Position numbers and translations under genes: made by a program. Under the pieces are notes generated by a model that saw only the letters and a program-made list of their open reading frames with translations, did no database searches and had not been told where the DNA came from. This document shows, piece by piece, positions 25,678 through 34,321 of a stretch of 56,178 bases of DNA (its first letter is position 1; every line of letters begins with the position of its first letter). The stretch is from Lachnospiraceae bacterium (GTDB lineage Bacteria; Bacillota; Clostridia; Lachnospirales; Lachnospiraceae), in assembly GCA_022787145.1 (NCBI GenBank), contig JALFVM010000119.1, positions 1 to 56,178 of the forward strand, in the 5' to 3' direction.

Positions 25678-26784
25678 ATGAAAAAAAGGATATGGTTGTT
25701 GAGTTGTGTTTTTACGATACTTTTGTGTGGCTGCGGAAACAGTGAACAGACATCAGCAGCTCAAAACCCACGGGTTACCGAGGCAGCCCAGACAGAGACG
25801 GCTGCGCCAACTCCGACAGAGGAAGAAAAGGCTGGAGGGGAAGTAACCGGAAAAATTTTGAGTTTTACAGGAAGCATCCTTTCTCTGCAAGTAGAAGGGG
25901 AAGAAAATTCCGTGGAATTTGAGATTGGTGATGGAAAGGTTGAATGTCAGAATGGAATCCTTGCGGGTGAGGTGGTTGTAGTTTCCTATGAAGGTGAGCG
26001 AAAGAAAGGAGACATAACCAAAGCAAAAGTGTTGGAAGTTTCTGACGCACTCAAAAGAGAAGAATTGGAAGAAACTGTGATTGCAGGACAGGTGCAGGCA
26101 GTGACGAACAATACATTGACAATTGCGACTGAGGAAAATGAAAGCATTACATTTATTACGACAGGAGCCAAATATGACTTGATGCAAGGTCTTGCACTGG
26201 ACAACTGGGTGGATGTGTCATACAAGGGTGAGAGGGCTGGAAACAATGCCAGAAACCTGAAAGTACTGTCTGTGACTGACAAAAATTATCTGGAAGAAGC
26301 GGAAGAGGAAGTTGTTTCCGAAGATACACAGGAAATGGAGGCGACTTTGTTATCTGTTCAAAATGATATTTTTACCGTGCAGGACGATGAAGGGGAACAG
26401 TATCAGTTTTCAGCAAATCATGCCAAAATCAGCCTTCGATATGGCGTGCTGGAGGATAGTGAGATAATTCTTACTTATACTGGAAAGGCCAGCGCGGATG
26501 TGTCTTCTTCGGAGTTGAAATCTGTAGTGGACAAAGATCCGAACGTAGTCAATGAAGAGACGGGAGGATTTTCTGTTACAGGCACGATTATGGTCTGTGG
26601 CGATCATGTGCTCACCCTCATGTCGAATGATGGTGCTCAGATTACCTGTGCGATGGAAAATGCTCAGATTGAGTTGAGCAAAGAACCTGCTCTTGGAGAT
26701 TATGTGAAGATTGTAGTAAAACCGAATAAAAAATCAAATGTGTATCAGGTGTTGAAAATTGCAAGTGCTTTTTCGCAGGATTAA
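25678..26784 (+). CDS. lipoprotein with four tandem OB-like repeats, function unknown
   Basis: 368 residues. A lipoprotein signal ends at LLCGC (Cys 17/19), followed by a Thr/Glu/Pro-rich tether to about residue 55. The rest is four consecutive units of 60-70 residues. Each starts with a G-x-(I/V)-x-(S/A)-(F/V) strand and ends with a 'V/I-V-V-x-Y-x-G' strand, then a short 'K-V-L-x-V-x-D' strand: roughly 57-122, 134-200, 218-285 and 300-366. Such beta-rich units suggest extracellular ligand or ion binding, but I do not recognise the family. It is monocistronic with its own promoter and terminator. Confidence 0.8.
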   Translation: MKKRIWLLSCVFTILLCGCGNSEQTSAAQNPRVTEAAQTETAAPTPTEEEKAGGEVTGKILSFTGSILSLQVEGEENSVEFEIGDGKVECQNGILAGEVVVVSYEGERKKGDITKAKVLEVSDALKREELEETVIAGQVQAVTNNTLTIATEENESITFITTGAKYDLMQGLALDNWVDVSYKGERAGNNARNLKVLSVTDKNYLEEAEEEVVSEDTQEMEATLLSVQNDIFTVQDDEGEQYQFSANHAKISLRYGVLEDSEIILTYTGKASADVSSSELKSVVDKDPNVVNEETGGFSVTGTIMVCGDHVLTLMSNDGAQITCAMENAQIELSKEPALGDYVKIVVKPNKKSNVYQVLKIASAFSQD

Positions 26785-26810
26785 GAAATGTAAGTACATA
26801 TTTGAAGAAG

Positions 26811-26850
26811 TTAAGGGGAGATTAGAGAATCTCCCCTTAATTTATGAATT
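26811..26850. terminator. bidirectional terminator between convergent genes
   Basis: TTAAGGGGAGATT (26811-26823) pairs with AATCTCCCCTTAA (26828-26840) over a 4-base loop, with a modest T-rich tail on both strands. It serves the lipoprotein gene and the CdaR-like gene. Confidence 0.75.
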
Positions 26851-28003
26851 ATTTATGCATGTCGCCTTTGTGTTTTAAATATTGAGCCAGATACCATAGG
26901 AAGTTTCGATCGGATGAGTTCTGAAAAGGATTTATATGAAAAAACTGTTTAATCTTGTTGAAACGGAAAATCAGAGTATTTTTATGGATAAAAAGTTTTT
27001 TACTTGTGACATTCATGTTGTAATTATTTTCCTCCAGACTCGTCACCGTCTCGATGATATTTTTCTGAAAGTCAGGTGCCACAGAATGGGAAAAGACATG
27101 ATAAATCTGGTGGATTTGAGAAAATGGAATCTGGCTGGTCAGATATTCCCGCACATAGTCGTAAAAATAACAGACAGGAGCTTCGGCAGTATCTTTTAAA
27201 TGATGCTTCAGCCATTGGCAGTGCTGAAAACTATGGCGGTAATAGGTCAGTTTATCCTGAAAACTTCCAACATATATATGAAAAGCAATCCGGTGGTGTT
27301 GCATATAGAAAAGCAATTCGCGGAGTGCATCCTCCAGAAGAATACGATAATTGAGGAATGTTTCCTCTGTGTTTTGTGGGTAACTTTTGAATACCAGAAG
27401 ATTTCCACTTCTGGTAATGTGTGTGATGTCCTGACTTGTAAATGATGGGGAAGATTCCATGATTTTCAGGAGTTGAGAGCAATCCTGTCTGGTGTCAAAG
27501 CTAATCAGCACGGCCAGTCTCAGCATGGAAGGCTGGTAGCCAAGAGTTTCCGCCATGGCAGAAAGTCCTTTTCTGATATCGTCATCCTCGGTATAGAGAA
27601 GCGTATTCAGAAACTGCTGTTTGCTGTTTTTTCGCTCCTGAATCAGCTCATAGTGAGATTCATATTCAATCATGGTTTCCAGAGACATTTTGATAATCAA
27701 TGCGATATCATAGATTTCCTCCGGATTTCCGGTTACACCGACAACGCCGATTTTTTTTCCTTTGCAGGTAAGAATCAGGTTTACACCCGGTTGCACGCCA
27801 AGATAATCATCTGTTTGCGTTACACATGACTCATTGGAATCCTTCTGCAGCATTTTCCAGGCAACCTCATGAAAATCACCCACTCGGTGAAGATCCTTGC
27901 TTGCTGCGATAATACGTCCCTGTTCGTTGATGATATTCACATTATGGGATGTATACGATGCGATTTTATCAATAAATTTTTTTGCTAATACTTCATCAAT
28001 CAT
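26849..28003 (-). CDS. CdaR-family transcriptional regulator (sugar diacid recognition)
   Basis: 384 residues. The N-terminal 130 residues form a putative diacid-recognition domain (AKKFIDKIASYTSHNVNIIN, then GRIIAAS and GVVGVTGNPEE). The C-terminus holds the PucR-type helix-turn-helix (LEENNYNMNVTSKKLFIHKN, then RFNKIK). In the family, CdaR-type proteins activate glycerate/glucarate or related pathways on binding a diacid. No such pathway genes flank it, so the target is unknown. GAGGAAT lies ahead of the ATG. Confidence 0.9.
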   Translation of the reverse strand: MIDEVLAKKFIDKIASYTSHNVNIINEQGRIIAASKDLHRVGDFHEVAWKMLQKDSNESCVTQTDDYLGVQPGVNLILTCKGKKIGVVGVTGNPEEIYDIALIIKMSLETMIEYESHYELIQERKNSKQQFLNTLLYTEDDDIRKGLSAMAETLGYQPSMLRLAVLISFDTRQDCSQLLKIMESSPSFTSQDITHITRSGNLLVFKSYPQNTEETFLNYRILLEDALRELLFYMQHHRIAFHIYVGSFQDKLTYYRHSFQHCQWLKHHLKDTAEAPVCYFYDYVREYLTSQIPFSQIHQIYHVFSHSVAPDFQKNIIETVTSLEENNYNMNVTSKKLFIHKNTLIFRFNKIKQFFHINPFQNSSDRNFLWYLAQYLKHKGDMHK

Positions 28004-28076
28004 GCTGATTCCTCTTTTCTACGGTTCACGTTATCATATTTAAAAACGGAACGCAACCGTGGATTTGCCAGGACAA

Positions 28077-28126
28077 TAAAAAATCTGCAACAGGAAGAGT
28101 ATGTCAAAACAGCAACTCTTCCTGTT
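28077..28126 (-). terminator. Rho-independent terminator after the SGNH hydrolase gene
   Basis: AACAGGAAGAGT (28089-28100) pairs with ACTCTTCCTGTT (28115-28126). On the minus strand it is followed by GCAGATTTTTTATTG. Confidence 0.9.
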
Positions 28127-28139
28127 ACAGAAGTTTTTG

Positions 28140-28751
28140 TTAAATATAGGAAAAAAGATTATTAGCAATTATGTCATGGCCGCGTGATGTCAAATGGATG
28201 CCATCGGAGGTGATCGCGCGATATCCTTCGACCATGGCGGCCTGATTTAATTTATCGTGAAGGAGTATATAGGGACAATGATACTCCGAAGCCAATTCCC
28301 CGATCTGTCCCGAAATATTTTTAATCAGTGGAATCCAGTTTTTATATTCTTCCCGGGGATAGGGAAAAATAAAAGGTTCCATTAAAATACATGTACAATC
28401 TGTGTGCTGCAAAATTGTGCGCAGCAGCTGTCTATAAGAACGTCCAAAATCCGCCAGCATCTCTTCCTGCTGGGACGAAGTGCGGTTGGTATTCATCATC
28501 AAGCCCACATCGTTCACGCCAATCAGGATTGTAACAAAATCGGGATGACGGTCAATGCAGTCACGACCTACATTTTCCAAAAGACGATTTACGGTAAATC
28601 CATCAATCCCTCTGTTTACAATCTCGAATGTCTGTGATGTAAGATTTAACATTTGATTCAATTGATTGACGTAACCATGTCCAAGGCCATTGGGGGAGAA
28701 CAGTCGGTTACAATCAGTGATGCTGTCTCCCAGGCATATTAATCTTCTCAT
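28140..28751 (-). CDS. GDSL/SGNH-family esterase
   Basis: 203 residues, typical for a cytoplasmic SGNH hydrolase; there is no signal peptide. The four blocks are visible: ICLGDSIT with the catalytic Ser (block I), a Gly in GIDGFT (II), ILIGVNDV with the catalytic Asn (III) and SDGIHLTSRGHD with the catalytic Asp/His pair (V). It should hydrolyse an ester or acetyl group, but the substrate is undetermined. It lies 8 bp downstream of the small heat-shock protein gene on the same strand and could be co-transcribed with it. Confidence 0.9.
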   Translation of the reverse strand: MRRLICLGDSITDCNRLFSPNGLGHGYVNQLNQMLNLTSQTFEIVNRGIDGFTVNRLLENVGRDCIDRHPDFVTILIGVNDVGLMMNTNRTSSQQEEMLADFGRSYRQLLRTILQHTDCTCILMEPFIFPYPREEYKNWIPLIKNISGQIGELASEYHCPYILLHDKLNQAAMVEGYRAITSDGIHLTSRGHDIIANNLFSYI

Positions 28752-28759
28752 ATATATTT

Positions 28760-29194
28760 TTACTCAATGGTAATGTATACAGGTTTCTCTTCTTCTTTCT
28801 TTGGTGCTTCCTTCGGAACGGCCAGAATCAGAACACCGTCTTTGAAGGTTGCACGAATATCTTCCTGACGGATATCTTCGCCGACGAAGAAGCTTCTCTT
28901 GCATGTTCCGACAAAACGTTCTCTTCTGAGGTATTTGCCTTTTGCCTGCTGTTCTTCCGGTGTGTCGGAACGGTCTGCGCTGATGGTAAGATAACCATCT
29001 TTCAGTTCTGCGCGTACATTCTCTTTTGCAAATCCCGGAAGATCAATATCCAGGAAATAGTAACCATTCTGTTCGCGGATATCTGTCTTCATCATAGAAG
29101 ATGTATTATTGGCAGGTGCCGGTGTAAAGAATGGGTCTTTGAAAAGTTCATCAAATAAATCGTATCCATAATTGTTTCTTCTTGTAGTTCTCAT
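28760..29194 (-). CDS. small heat-shock protein, Hsp20/alpha-crystallin family
   Basis: 144 residues. This ATP-independent holdase binds unfolding proteins. The N-terminal arm (YGYDLFDELFKDPFF) is followed by the alpha-crystallin domain (about 38-130, including DLPGFAKENVRAELKDGYL and FKDGVLILAVPK), with the conserved GVL motif and the C-terminal tail KPVYITIE. The ATG at 29192-29194 follows AGGAGG. A CIRCE operator overlaps its promoter, so HrcA control is expected. The SGNH hydrolase gene is 8 bp downstream. Confidence 0.95.
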   Translation of the reverse strand: MRTTRRNNYGYDLFDELFKDPFFTPAPANNTSSMMKTDIREQNGYYFLDIDLPGFAKENVRAELKDGYLTISADRSDTPEEQQAKGKYLRRERFVGTCKRSFFVGEDIRQEDIRATFKDGVLILAVPKEAPKKEEEKPVYITIE

Positions 29195-29242
29195 AATATA
29201 TTCCTCCTGTTTCAAAACGGTCTTGATTTATGTTCTAGGTGT

Positions 29243-29271
29243 AATATAACACTCTTTGTTAGCACTGTCAA
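29243..29271 (-). promoter_or_regulatory. sigma-A promoter of the hsp20 gene
   Basis: Minus strand: -35 TTGACA (29266-29271), 17-base spacer, -10 TATATT (29243-29248). Its -35 box lies inside the CIRCE element. Confidence 0.85.
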
Positions 29272-29285
29272 CTGCTGAGTGCTAA
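29259..29285. promoter_or_regulatory. CIRCE element (HrcA operator)
   Basis: TTAGCACTG - 9 bases - GAGTGCTAA, one mismatch from the canonical TTAGCACTC-N9-GAGTGCTAA. It overlaps the -35 box of the hsp20 promoter, so HrcA bound here would block polymerase until heat shock. Confidence 0.92.
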
Positions 29286-29310
29286 TTTCACAAAATGTTC
29301 ACAATTCCAA

Positions 29311-29337
29311 GACACAGGGACGGTTCTGTGTCCCAAA
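29311..29337. repeat. small palindrome between the AEC permease and hsp20
   Basis: GACACAG (29311-29317) pairs with CTGTGTC (29326-29332) around GGACGGTT. It lies downstream of the AEC permease gene and may act as a weak terminator. Its base pattern resembles common extragenic palindromes of Firmicutes. Confidence 0.5.
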
Positions 29338-29363
29338 ATTCGCTCTCAACAAGCAGGAATTTT

Positions 29364-30278
29364 TCATAGCAGCATGCCAAGAACCGGGATTGTGAAGATG
29401 GAAAACAGTGTGGATACAAAGATGATTTGTGAGGCGAATGCAGGATCACAGTTGTATTTGTCGGCCAGAACTGAGGTTGTGCTTCCAGCGGGCATTCCGG
29501 ACATGATGACGCAGATGCTGATCAGGAGAGAATCCAGATGAAAGGGCTGGAGGACTGCAAAAATAAAAAGCGGAAAAAGAAGCAGACGGATTGCCGTATA
29601 GTACAGGACTTCTTTTGTGAAGATGGTGCGGATGTCGGCTTCTGCAAGAATTGCTCCGATGACAAGCATGGACAGCACAATGGTGCTGCGGCTGATGGAG
29701 GAGATCGTGTCCTGTAAAAAGGAAGGCAGAGAGACTGGCAGGAGCATCAGGAAGAAACCGACGAAAATGGCGATGATGCAGGGATGTTTCGCCAGCTTTT
29801 TGAAGGCATCTTTTTTATCTACACATGTAAAAAGAGAGAGTCCTGCCGTCCACATGGTAAAACGGGTAGGTATCTGATAAATGGAAGTGTACATGACACC
29901 GATGGAGCCATACAGAGTTTCTGCGATTGGAAGTCCGATAAAGCTGGAATTGGAGCAGATCAATCCGTAAGACATAATATTTTTCTTCTTTTTCTCAAAG
30001 CGGGCAAAGAGTATTTTGCTGATGAATGTGGCAAAAATCTGAATGCCGGAAGATAGAAGCAGCATCAGGACGCAGTTGCGAAAGAAACGGTCAGATATTT
30101 CGACCTTACTCAAAAAAGAGTTGACAATATTGCAGGGGAGCACAAGGTTGATGAGAAGGTCAGAAAATGATTTTCGGTTCTGACTGGTAATGATATGTAC
30201 TTTGTTTGCAATTACGCCGACCATCATCAATGCAAACAGCATGAATTGCAGATTGAGCATTTTTAAGATAAATTCCAT
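29364..30278 (-). CDS. AEC (auxin efflux carrier) family permease
   Basis: 304 residues with about ten hydrophobic helices. The bacterial AEC family exports or exchanges small organic acids such as malate or malonate. The conserved parts are LINLVLPCNIVNSF near the N-terminus and VIMSGMPAGSTTSVLADKY in the C-terminal half. The ATG at 30276-30278 follows GAGGAA. An earlier in-frame start falls within the stem of the upstream terminator and is unlikely. It follows the RraA-like gene, so expression may depend on read-through. Confidence 0.87.
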   Translation of the reverse strand: MEFILKMLNLQFMLFALMMVGVIANKVHIITSQNRKSFSDLLINLVLPCNIVNSFLSKVEISDRFFRNCVLMLLLSSGIQIFATFISKILFARFEKKKKNIMSYGLICSNSSFIGLPIAETLYGSIGVMYTSIYQIPTRFTMWTAGLSLFTCVDKKDAFKKLAKHPCIIAIFVGFFLMLLPVSLPSFLQDTISSISRSTIVLSMLVIGAILAEADIRTIFTKEVLYYTAIRLLLFPLFIFAVLQPFHLDSLLISICVIMSGMPAGSTTSVLADKYNCDPAFASQIIFVSTLFSIFTIPVLGMLL

Positions 30279-30293
30279 AGTGTTGATTCCTCG

Positions 30294-30336
30294 TGAAAAA
30301 AAGAATTGCACCGGTATTCGGGAGCGAATACCGGTG
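30294..30336 (-). terminator. Rho-independent terminator between the RraA-like and AEC genes
   Basis: CACCGGTATTCG (30309-30320) pairs with CGAATACCGGTG (30325-30336) over GGAG. On the minus strand it is followed by CAATTCTTTTTTTC. Confidence 0.92.
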
Positions 30337-30375
30337 CGTAAGATCTGTAAGACCTAGGGGAGGTAACAAAGCGAT

Positions 30376-31062
30376 TTAGTCTGGCTCTTCCGTGAGTTTG
30401 AGGGATTCCACGATTTTATTGAATCCAGACAAATCGTAGGTAGTGCCTTCGTGATTTTTGATTCTCTGTAACAGAATTTCTTCTTTCTGTTCTCTTGCAA
30501 GTGTAATATCATAAACTTCCTGAGCGATTTCCTTTGGAACAACGACAACGTCATCGTTGTCAGCGAAAATGAGATCTCCAGGATTTACCGTAACACCGCA
30601 CATAACAACCGGATGATTGATTGTTCCAGGGAATGCCTTGGTTGTTCCGACTACATTGATTGCCTGAGAGAATACAGGAAAGTTCAGCTCTTTCATGAGC
30701 ATGGTATCTCTGACAGCTCCGTCTGTGATCATACCAACACAGCCTTTTGCCTGTGCGGAAGCACTCATCATGCCGCCCCACATACCGCCGGTGCGTGTAT
30801 CTCCGGAGTAAGCGATCATCAGAACATCGCCAGGTTTTAACATATCAATTGCTTTGTGGATAATGACATTGTCCCCAGGTCTTGCTTCTACAGTCATGGC
30901 AGTACCGCAGATTCTGGAACCTGGCCATACCGGATGGATTTTTCCGCCCATCGCGCCTTTTCTTCCCATGCTCTCATGGATGGAAGCACTTTCTTCAAAT
31001 TTTGAAAATTTTTCAACCAATTCAGGTGATACCTTATCGTAATGTTTAATAATATCGAACAT
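30376..31062 (-). CDS. RraA-like / 4-hydroxy-4-methyl-2-oxoglutarate (4-carboxy-4-hydroxy-2-oxoadipate) aldolase family
   Basis: 228 residues. In this family some members are class II pyruvate aldolases or oxaloacetate decarboxylases and others are RNase E regulators. In an anaerobic Firmicute the metabolic role is likelier. Conserved pieces include CGTAMTVEARPGDN, GDVLMIAYSGDTRTGGMWGG and the metal/substrate segment GMITDGAVRDTM, with the later NPGDLIFADNDDVVVVP. The ATG at 31060-31062 follows AGGAGG; a longer open frame upstream is non-coding. It is divergent from the LysR gene. Confidence 0.85.
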   Translation of the reverse strand: MFDIIKHYDKVSPELVEKFSKFEESASIHESMGRKGAMGGKIHPVWPGSRICGTAMTVEARPGDNVIIHKAIDMLKPGDVLMIAYSGDTRTGGMWGGMMSASAQAKGCVGMITDGAVRDTMLMKELNFPVFSQAINVVGTTKAFPGTINHPVVMCGVTVNPGDLIFADNDDVVVVPKEIAQEVYDITLAREQKEEILLQRIKNHEGTTYDLSGFNKIVESLKLTEEPD

Positions 31063-31170
31063 CTCTTTTTCCTCCTGTTTTTTCGGATTCATTGTAAGCT
31101 TTTTCAGATTTTTCTGTTTTCGTATCAGCTTTGTTAAGGTGAATATAGCATAAACAAAGACATTTGAAAA

Positions 31171-31228
31171 ATGAATTAATTTGCTTAATAAAATTAATAT
31201 TGTTAATGATTCAAAAGAGGTGTATACT
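31171..31228 (+). promoter_or_regulatory. lysR promoter and A/T-rich dyad in the divergent intergenic region
   Basis: The lysR promoter is -35 TTGTTA (31200-31205), 17-base spacer, -10 TATACT (31223-31228). Just upstream ATTAAT-N12-ATTAAT forms a dyad of the kind LysR-type regulators bind. ATTGTTAAT here recurs at about 32327 before the pxp genes, which could mark a shared site. Confidence 0.5.
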
Positions 31229-31259
31229 GTCATAAGAAGAAAAAGATCGGAGGTGCAGG

Positions 31260-32192
31260 ATGAATCAGGCAGATATTGAAACATTTCTTATGCTGGTAAA
31301 GACCAGAAATATTACGAAAACAGCGGAGAGTCTTTATGTTTCCCAGCCGACAGTCAGTCATCGCCTCAAGCTTTTGGAGGAGGAATTGGGAGTTCCGTTA
31401 TTGATTCGCAAAAAAGGTTACAAAAAAGTAGAACTGACACCAAAAGGGGAAGAATTTGTTGTGATTGCGCAGAGATGGCTTTCGCTCATGAAGGAAACGA
31501 TGCTGCTGAAAACAGCAGGGGAGGAGATGCACCTGTCTGTTGCAAGCACAGATACATTGAACAGTTGTATTTTTAAAGATCTTTACCGGTCGATTCTCCA
31601 TGATACGAATCTGAATCTGAAATTGAACATTTCTACGCATTATTCTTACGAGATTTATGAGCTTTTGGAAAGGCATACCGTTGATGTGGGATTTGTGTAT
31701 CATCACCTGCATTACAAAAATATTATTTCGGAACCGGTGCTTCGGGAGAAAATGTATGTAGTACAGGAATGGGAGAGTGCTATTCGTAAGGATCAGATTA
31801 ATGTTGAGGAACTGGATCCGGACAATGAAGTTGCTTTTGTGTGGGAAAACAATTATCAGATCTGGCATGAGCAGATGATTTCAAAGGGCAAGAGAAACAG
31901 TCTGGAAGTAGATATTTATTCCCTGTTTTCAGAGTTTCTGCGCGATAAGGGAAGATGGGCGATCGCACCGGTAACGGTAGTCAATCGTCTGCAGACCGAG
32001 CAGAAGGTTTTTGTCAGCGAAATTGCCAATAAGAAGAAACCGCCGGAAAGAATTACGTACATTATTCGTCATAAGGATATGAATGAGGCGAAAATCAATA
32101 CGCTGAAAATTTTTGAGGAACGAATCAATCAATATTTTATAGACAGTGGACTGGATCGTTATATGGAGCGGTACCATACAACGATTATGTGA
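31260..32192 (+). CDS. LysR-family transcriptional regulator
   Basis: 310 residues. The N-terminal winged helix-turn-helix (IETFLMLVKTRNITKTAESL, then YVSQPTVSHRLKLLEEELG) is followed by a linker and a two-lobed effector-binding domain. It is transcribed away from the RraA-like gene and towards the pxp genes, so it is the natural candidate to control either or both. The effector is not known; 5-oxoproline or glutamate is only a guess from context. A terminator follows it. Confidence 0.93.
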   Translation: MNQADIETFLMLVKTRNITKTAESLYVSQPTVSHRLKLLEEELGVPLLIRKKGYKKVELTPKGEEFVVIAQRWLSLMKETMLLKTAGEEMHLSVASTDTLNSCIFKDLYRSILHDTNLNLKLNISTHYSYEIYELLERHTVDVGFVYHHLHYKNIISEPVLREKMYVVQEWESAIRKDQINVEELDPDNEVAFVWENNYQIWHEQMISKGKRNSLEVDIYSLFSEFLRDKGRWAIAPVTVVNRLQTEQKVFVSEIANKKKPPERITYIIRHKDMNEAKINTLKIFEERINQYFIDSGLDRYMERYHTTIM

Positions 32193-32271
32193 ACATGAGT
32201 AAGCAATACCACTGGGACAAAGAAGAGGGAGTCTTCTACAACTGAGATAAAATTTAAGATTTTTGGAAGGG

Positions 32272-32306
32272 CAGAGTATATAGAAATATGACTCTGCTTT
32301 TTTTGT
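32272..32306 (+). terminator. Rho-independent terminator after the LysR gene
   Basis: GCAGAGT (32272-32278) pairs with ACTCTGC (32292-32298), followed by TTTTTTTG. It separates the regulator from pxpB. The remaining bases to 32491 contain AT-rich promoter-like DNA but no clear consensus. Confidence 0.88.
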
Positions 32307-32491
32307 ATGGTGTAAAGTAATTATAAAAATTGTTAATAAAAGGTAAATAAATAATTTGTTTTTATTTCAAGTTTTTCTGTGATATATTTTCAGACATAGA
32401 CATACGGTATTTCGTTTATTATAATTTATAGTAATTTTGTTTGGATTTTAAAATATTGTTGAGAAATGATGCAGAAGCGGAGGTAAGAGGG

Positions 32492-33211
32492 ATGGATGTA
32501 AAAATTTTGATGTCCGGAGATCAGGCTGTTTCCGTGCAGATGGGAGATGAAATCAGCCTGGAGGTAAACCGGAAAGTTCTGATGCTGCATGAGGAACTGA
32601 AGAAAAAACCTGTAGAGGGAATTCGGGAGATGGTTCCTACCTATGCGTCTTTGATGATTCATTATCGTCCGGAGGTTATCGGATTGGATCAATTGATGGA
32701 TGAAATCTATCAGCGTGTGGACAGTATGCAGGGAATTGCCGAGTCAAAGAAAATCATTCGTGAGGTACCGATTTTTTATGGCGGTGAGACAGGACCGGAT
32801 TTGGAACTGTGTGCACAGCTTGAGAATACAACGGTAGAAGAAATCATACGAAAGCATTCGTCTCATGATTATTACGTATATATGCTGGGATTTGCACCGG
32901 GACATCCGTATTCTGCGAGATTTGAAGAGCCGTTTTCATTTAAGAGAAGAGATACGGCGCGTGTGAAGATACCTGCAGGATCGGTTGTGGTACAGTTGAA
33001 TCTCTCCGATTTGATTCCGTTTGAACAGCCGTGTGGCTGGAACATTATTGGTTCTACACCACTGACAATCTGTGATTACAAAAAAGAAGATCCGTTCCTG
33101 GTTCATGCAGGAGAGTGGATTCGCTATATTCCGGTAAGTAAAAAGGAATATGATCAGATTAAACGCGCGGACGAAGCCGGCACCTACAAGGTGAAGGTCC
33201 GTGAGGAGTAA
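32492..33211 (+). CDS. pxpB: 5-oxoprolinase subunit B (KipI-like)
   Basis: 239 residues, the allophanate-hydrolase-subunit-1 fold. With PxpC and PxpA it makes the ATP-dependent 5-oxoprolinase that opens 5-oxoproline (pyroglutamate) to glutamate. The family motif is in MLGFAPGHPYSARF and the later CGWNIIGSTPL. The ATG at 32492 is chosen because GGAGG lies 8 bases upstream; an earlier in-frame start adds 17 residues not seen in relatives. It is the first gene of a pxpB-pxpC-pxpA-symporter cluster. Confidence 0.92.
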   Translation: MDVKILMSGDQAVSVQMGDEISLEVNRKVLMLHEELKKKPVEGIREMVPTYASLMIHYRPEVIGLDQLMDEIYQRVDSMQGIAESKKIIREVPIFYGGETGPDLELCAQLENTTVEEIIRKHSSHDYYVYMLGFAPGHPYSARFEEPFSFKRRDTARVKIPAGSVVVQLNLSDLIPFEQPCGWNIIGSTPLTICDYKKEDPFLVHAGEWIRYIPVSKKEYDQIKRADEAGTYKVKVREE

Positions 33212-33249
33212 AAAAATACGTTGATTCAGATAGAGCATGGAGGTCAGAT

Positions 33250-34200
33250 ATGGGAATTCTGGTAAAAGATTCCGGTCCGCTTACAACAATACAGGACGAG
33301 GGAAGATTTGGATATCAGCAGTATGGCGTAACTCCATCAGGACCGATGGATGCCAGAGCTTTTCACATTGCCAATATTCTTGTGGGAAATCCACAGGGAG
33401 AGGGTGCAATGGAACTTACATTTAAAGGACCTGAACTTGAATTTGATCAGGATAATGTGATTGCGATTACGGGCGCAGACATGCAGCCTTCTGTAAATGG
33501 AACAAAAATTCCGATGTATACAGCAGTTGCAGTTCATGCCGGAGACATATTGAGATTTGGCTTTGCTGCCGCAGGCGGATGCCGTGGCTATATTGCCTTC
33601 GCTGGCGGACTGGATATTCCGATGGTTATGGGATCCAAGTCAACGCTGGCATCAAAAAAATTAGGGGGATACGAAGGCAGAGCATTGCAAAAAGGAGACA
33701 AAATCGGATTTTCATCACCGAAGAGTATGCTGGATAAAATGGAAAAAAGAAAAGTTCCAGCTCCGGTTTACCCGACAAAAGAGGTAACGCTTCGTGTGGT
33801 TTTAGGACCGCAGGAAGATGCCTTTTCGGAGGAAGAGCAGAGAAAATTCTTTTGGTACAGTTCCACAGTCACAAGTGAGTTTGACCGTCAGGGATGCAGA
33901 CTGCAAAGAGAAGTTCCAGTCAAACATCTGAAAGATGGAAATATCATCAGTGACGGAATCGCCTTTGGTTCGATTCAGGTACCGACGACCGGACAGCCGT
34001 TTATCATGATGGCGGACAGACAGACGGTTGGCGGTTACACAAAAATCGGAACCGTGATTACGGTGGATCTTCCGAAAATCGCACAGGCAAAGCCTGGAAC
34101 GAAAATTCGTTTTGTACAGGTCAGTATGGAACTGGCACATTTGTTATACAGCAGGGAACTGGAAGAATTAAAGCAGCTGGATGAAGCCCTGAATCATTAA
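33250..34200 (+). CDS. pxpC: 5-oxoprolinase subunit C (KipA-like)
   Basis: 316 residues, typical. The family opening GPLTTIQDEGRFGYQQYGV is clear, followed by GPMDARAFHIAN and the conserved GGCRGYIAFAGGLDIP and LRVVLGPQED. Together with PxpB it is thought to bind ATP and substrate in the 5-oxoprolinase complex. GGAGG lies 6 bases before the ATG. It follows pxpB by 38 bp. Confidence 0.93.
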   Translation: MGILVKDSGPLTTIQDEGRFGYQQYGVTPSGPMDARAFHIANILVGNPQGEGAMELTFKGPELEFDQDNVIAITGADMQPSVNGTKIPMYTAVAVHAGDILRFGFAAAGGCRGYIAFAGGLDIPMVMGSKSTLASKKLGGYEGRALQKGDKIGFSSPKSMLDKMEKRKVPAPVYPTKEVTLRVVLGPQEDAFSEEEQRKFFWYSSTVTSEFDRQGCRLQREVPVKHLKDGNIISDGIAFGSIQVPTTGQPFIMMADRQTVGGYTKIGTVITVDLPKIAQAKPGTKIRFVQVSMELAHLLYSRELEELKQLDEALNH

Positions 34201-34321
34201 TTATGGTTACATCTGTATGGATTTCCATTATGTGGACGCACAGGAGATTTGATGCAGGTGCAATAGAGAGCGGTACCGATTATGAAAAAATTTATAAAAG
34301 TAACACAAGGAGGAGAATGCA

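Noticed and set aside
30376-31284. Longer N-terminus for the RraA-like protein
   Set aside because: The added 74 residues are low-complexity and overlap the divergent promoter region and lysR start; AGGAGG precedes the ATG at 31062.
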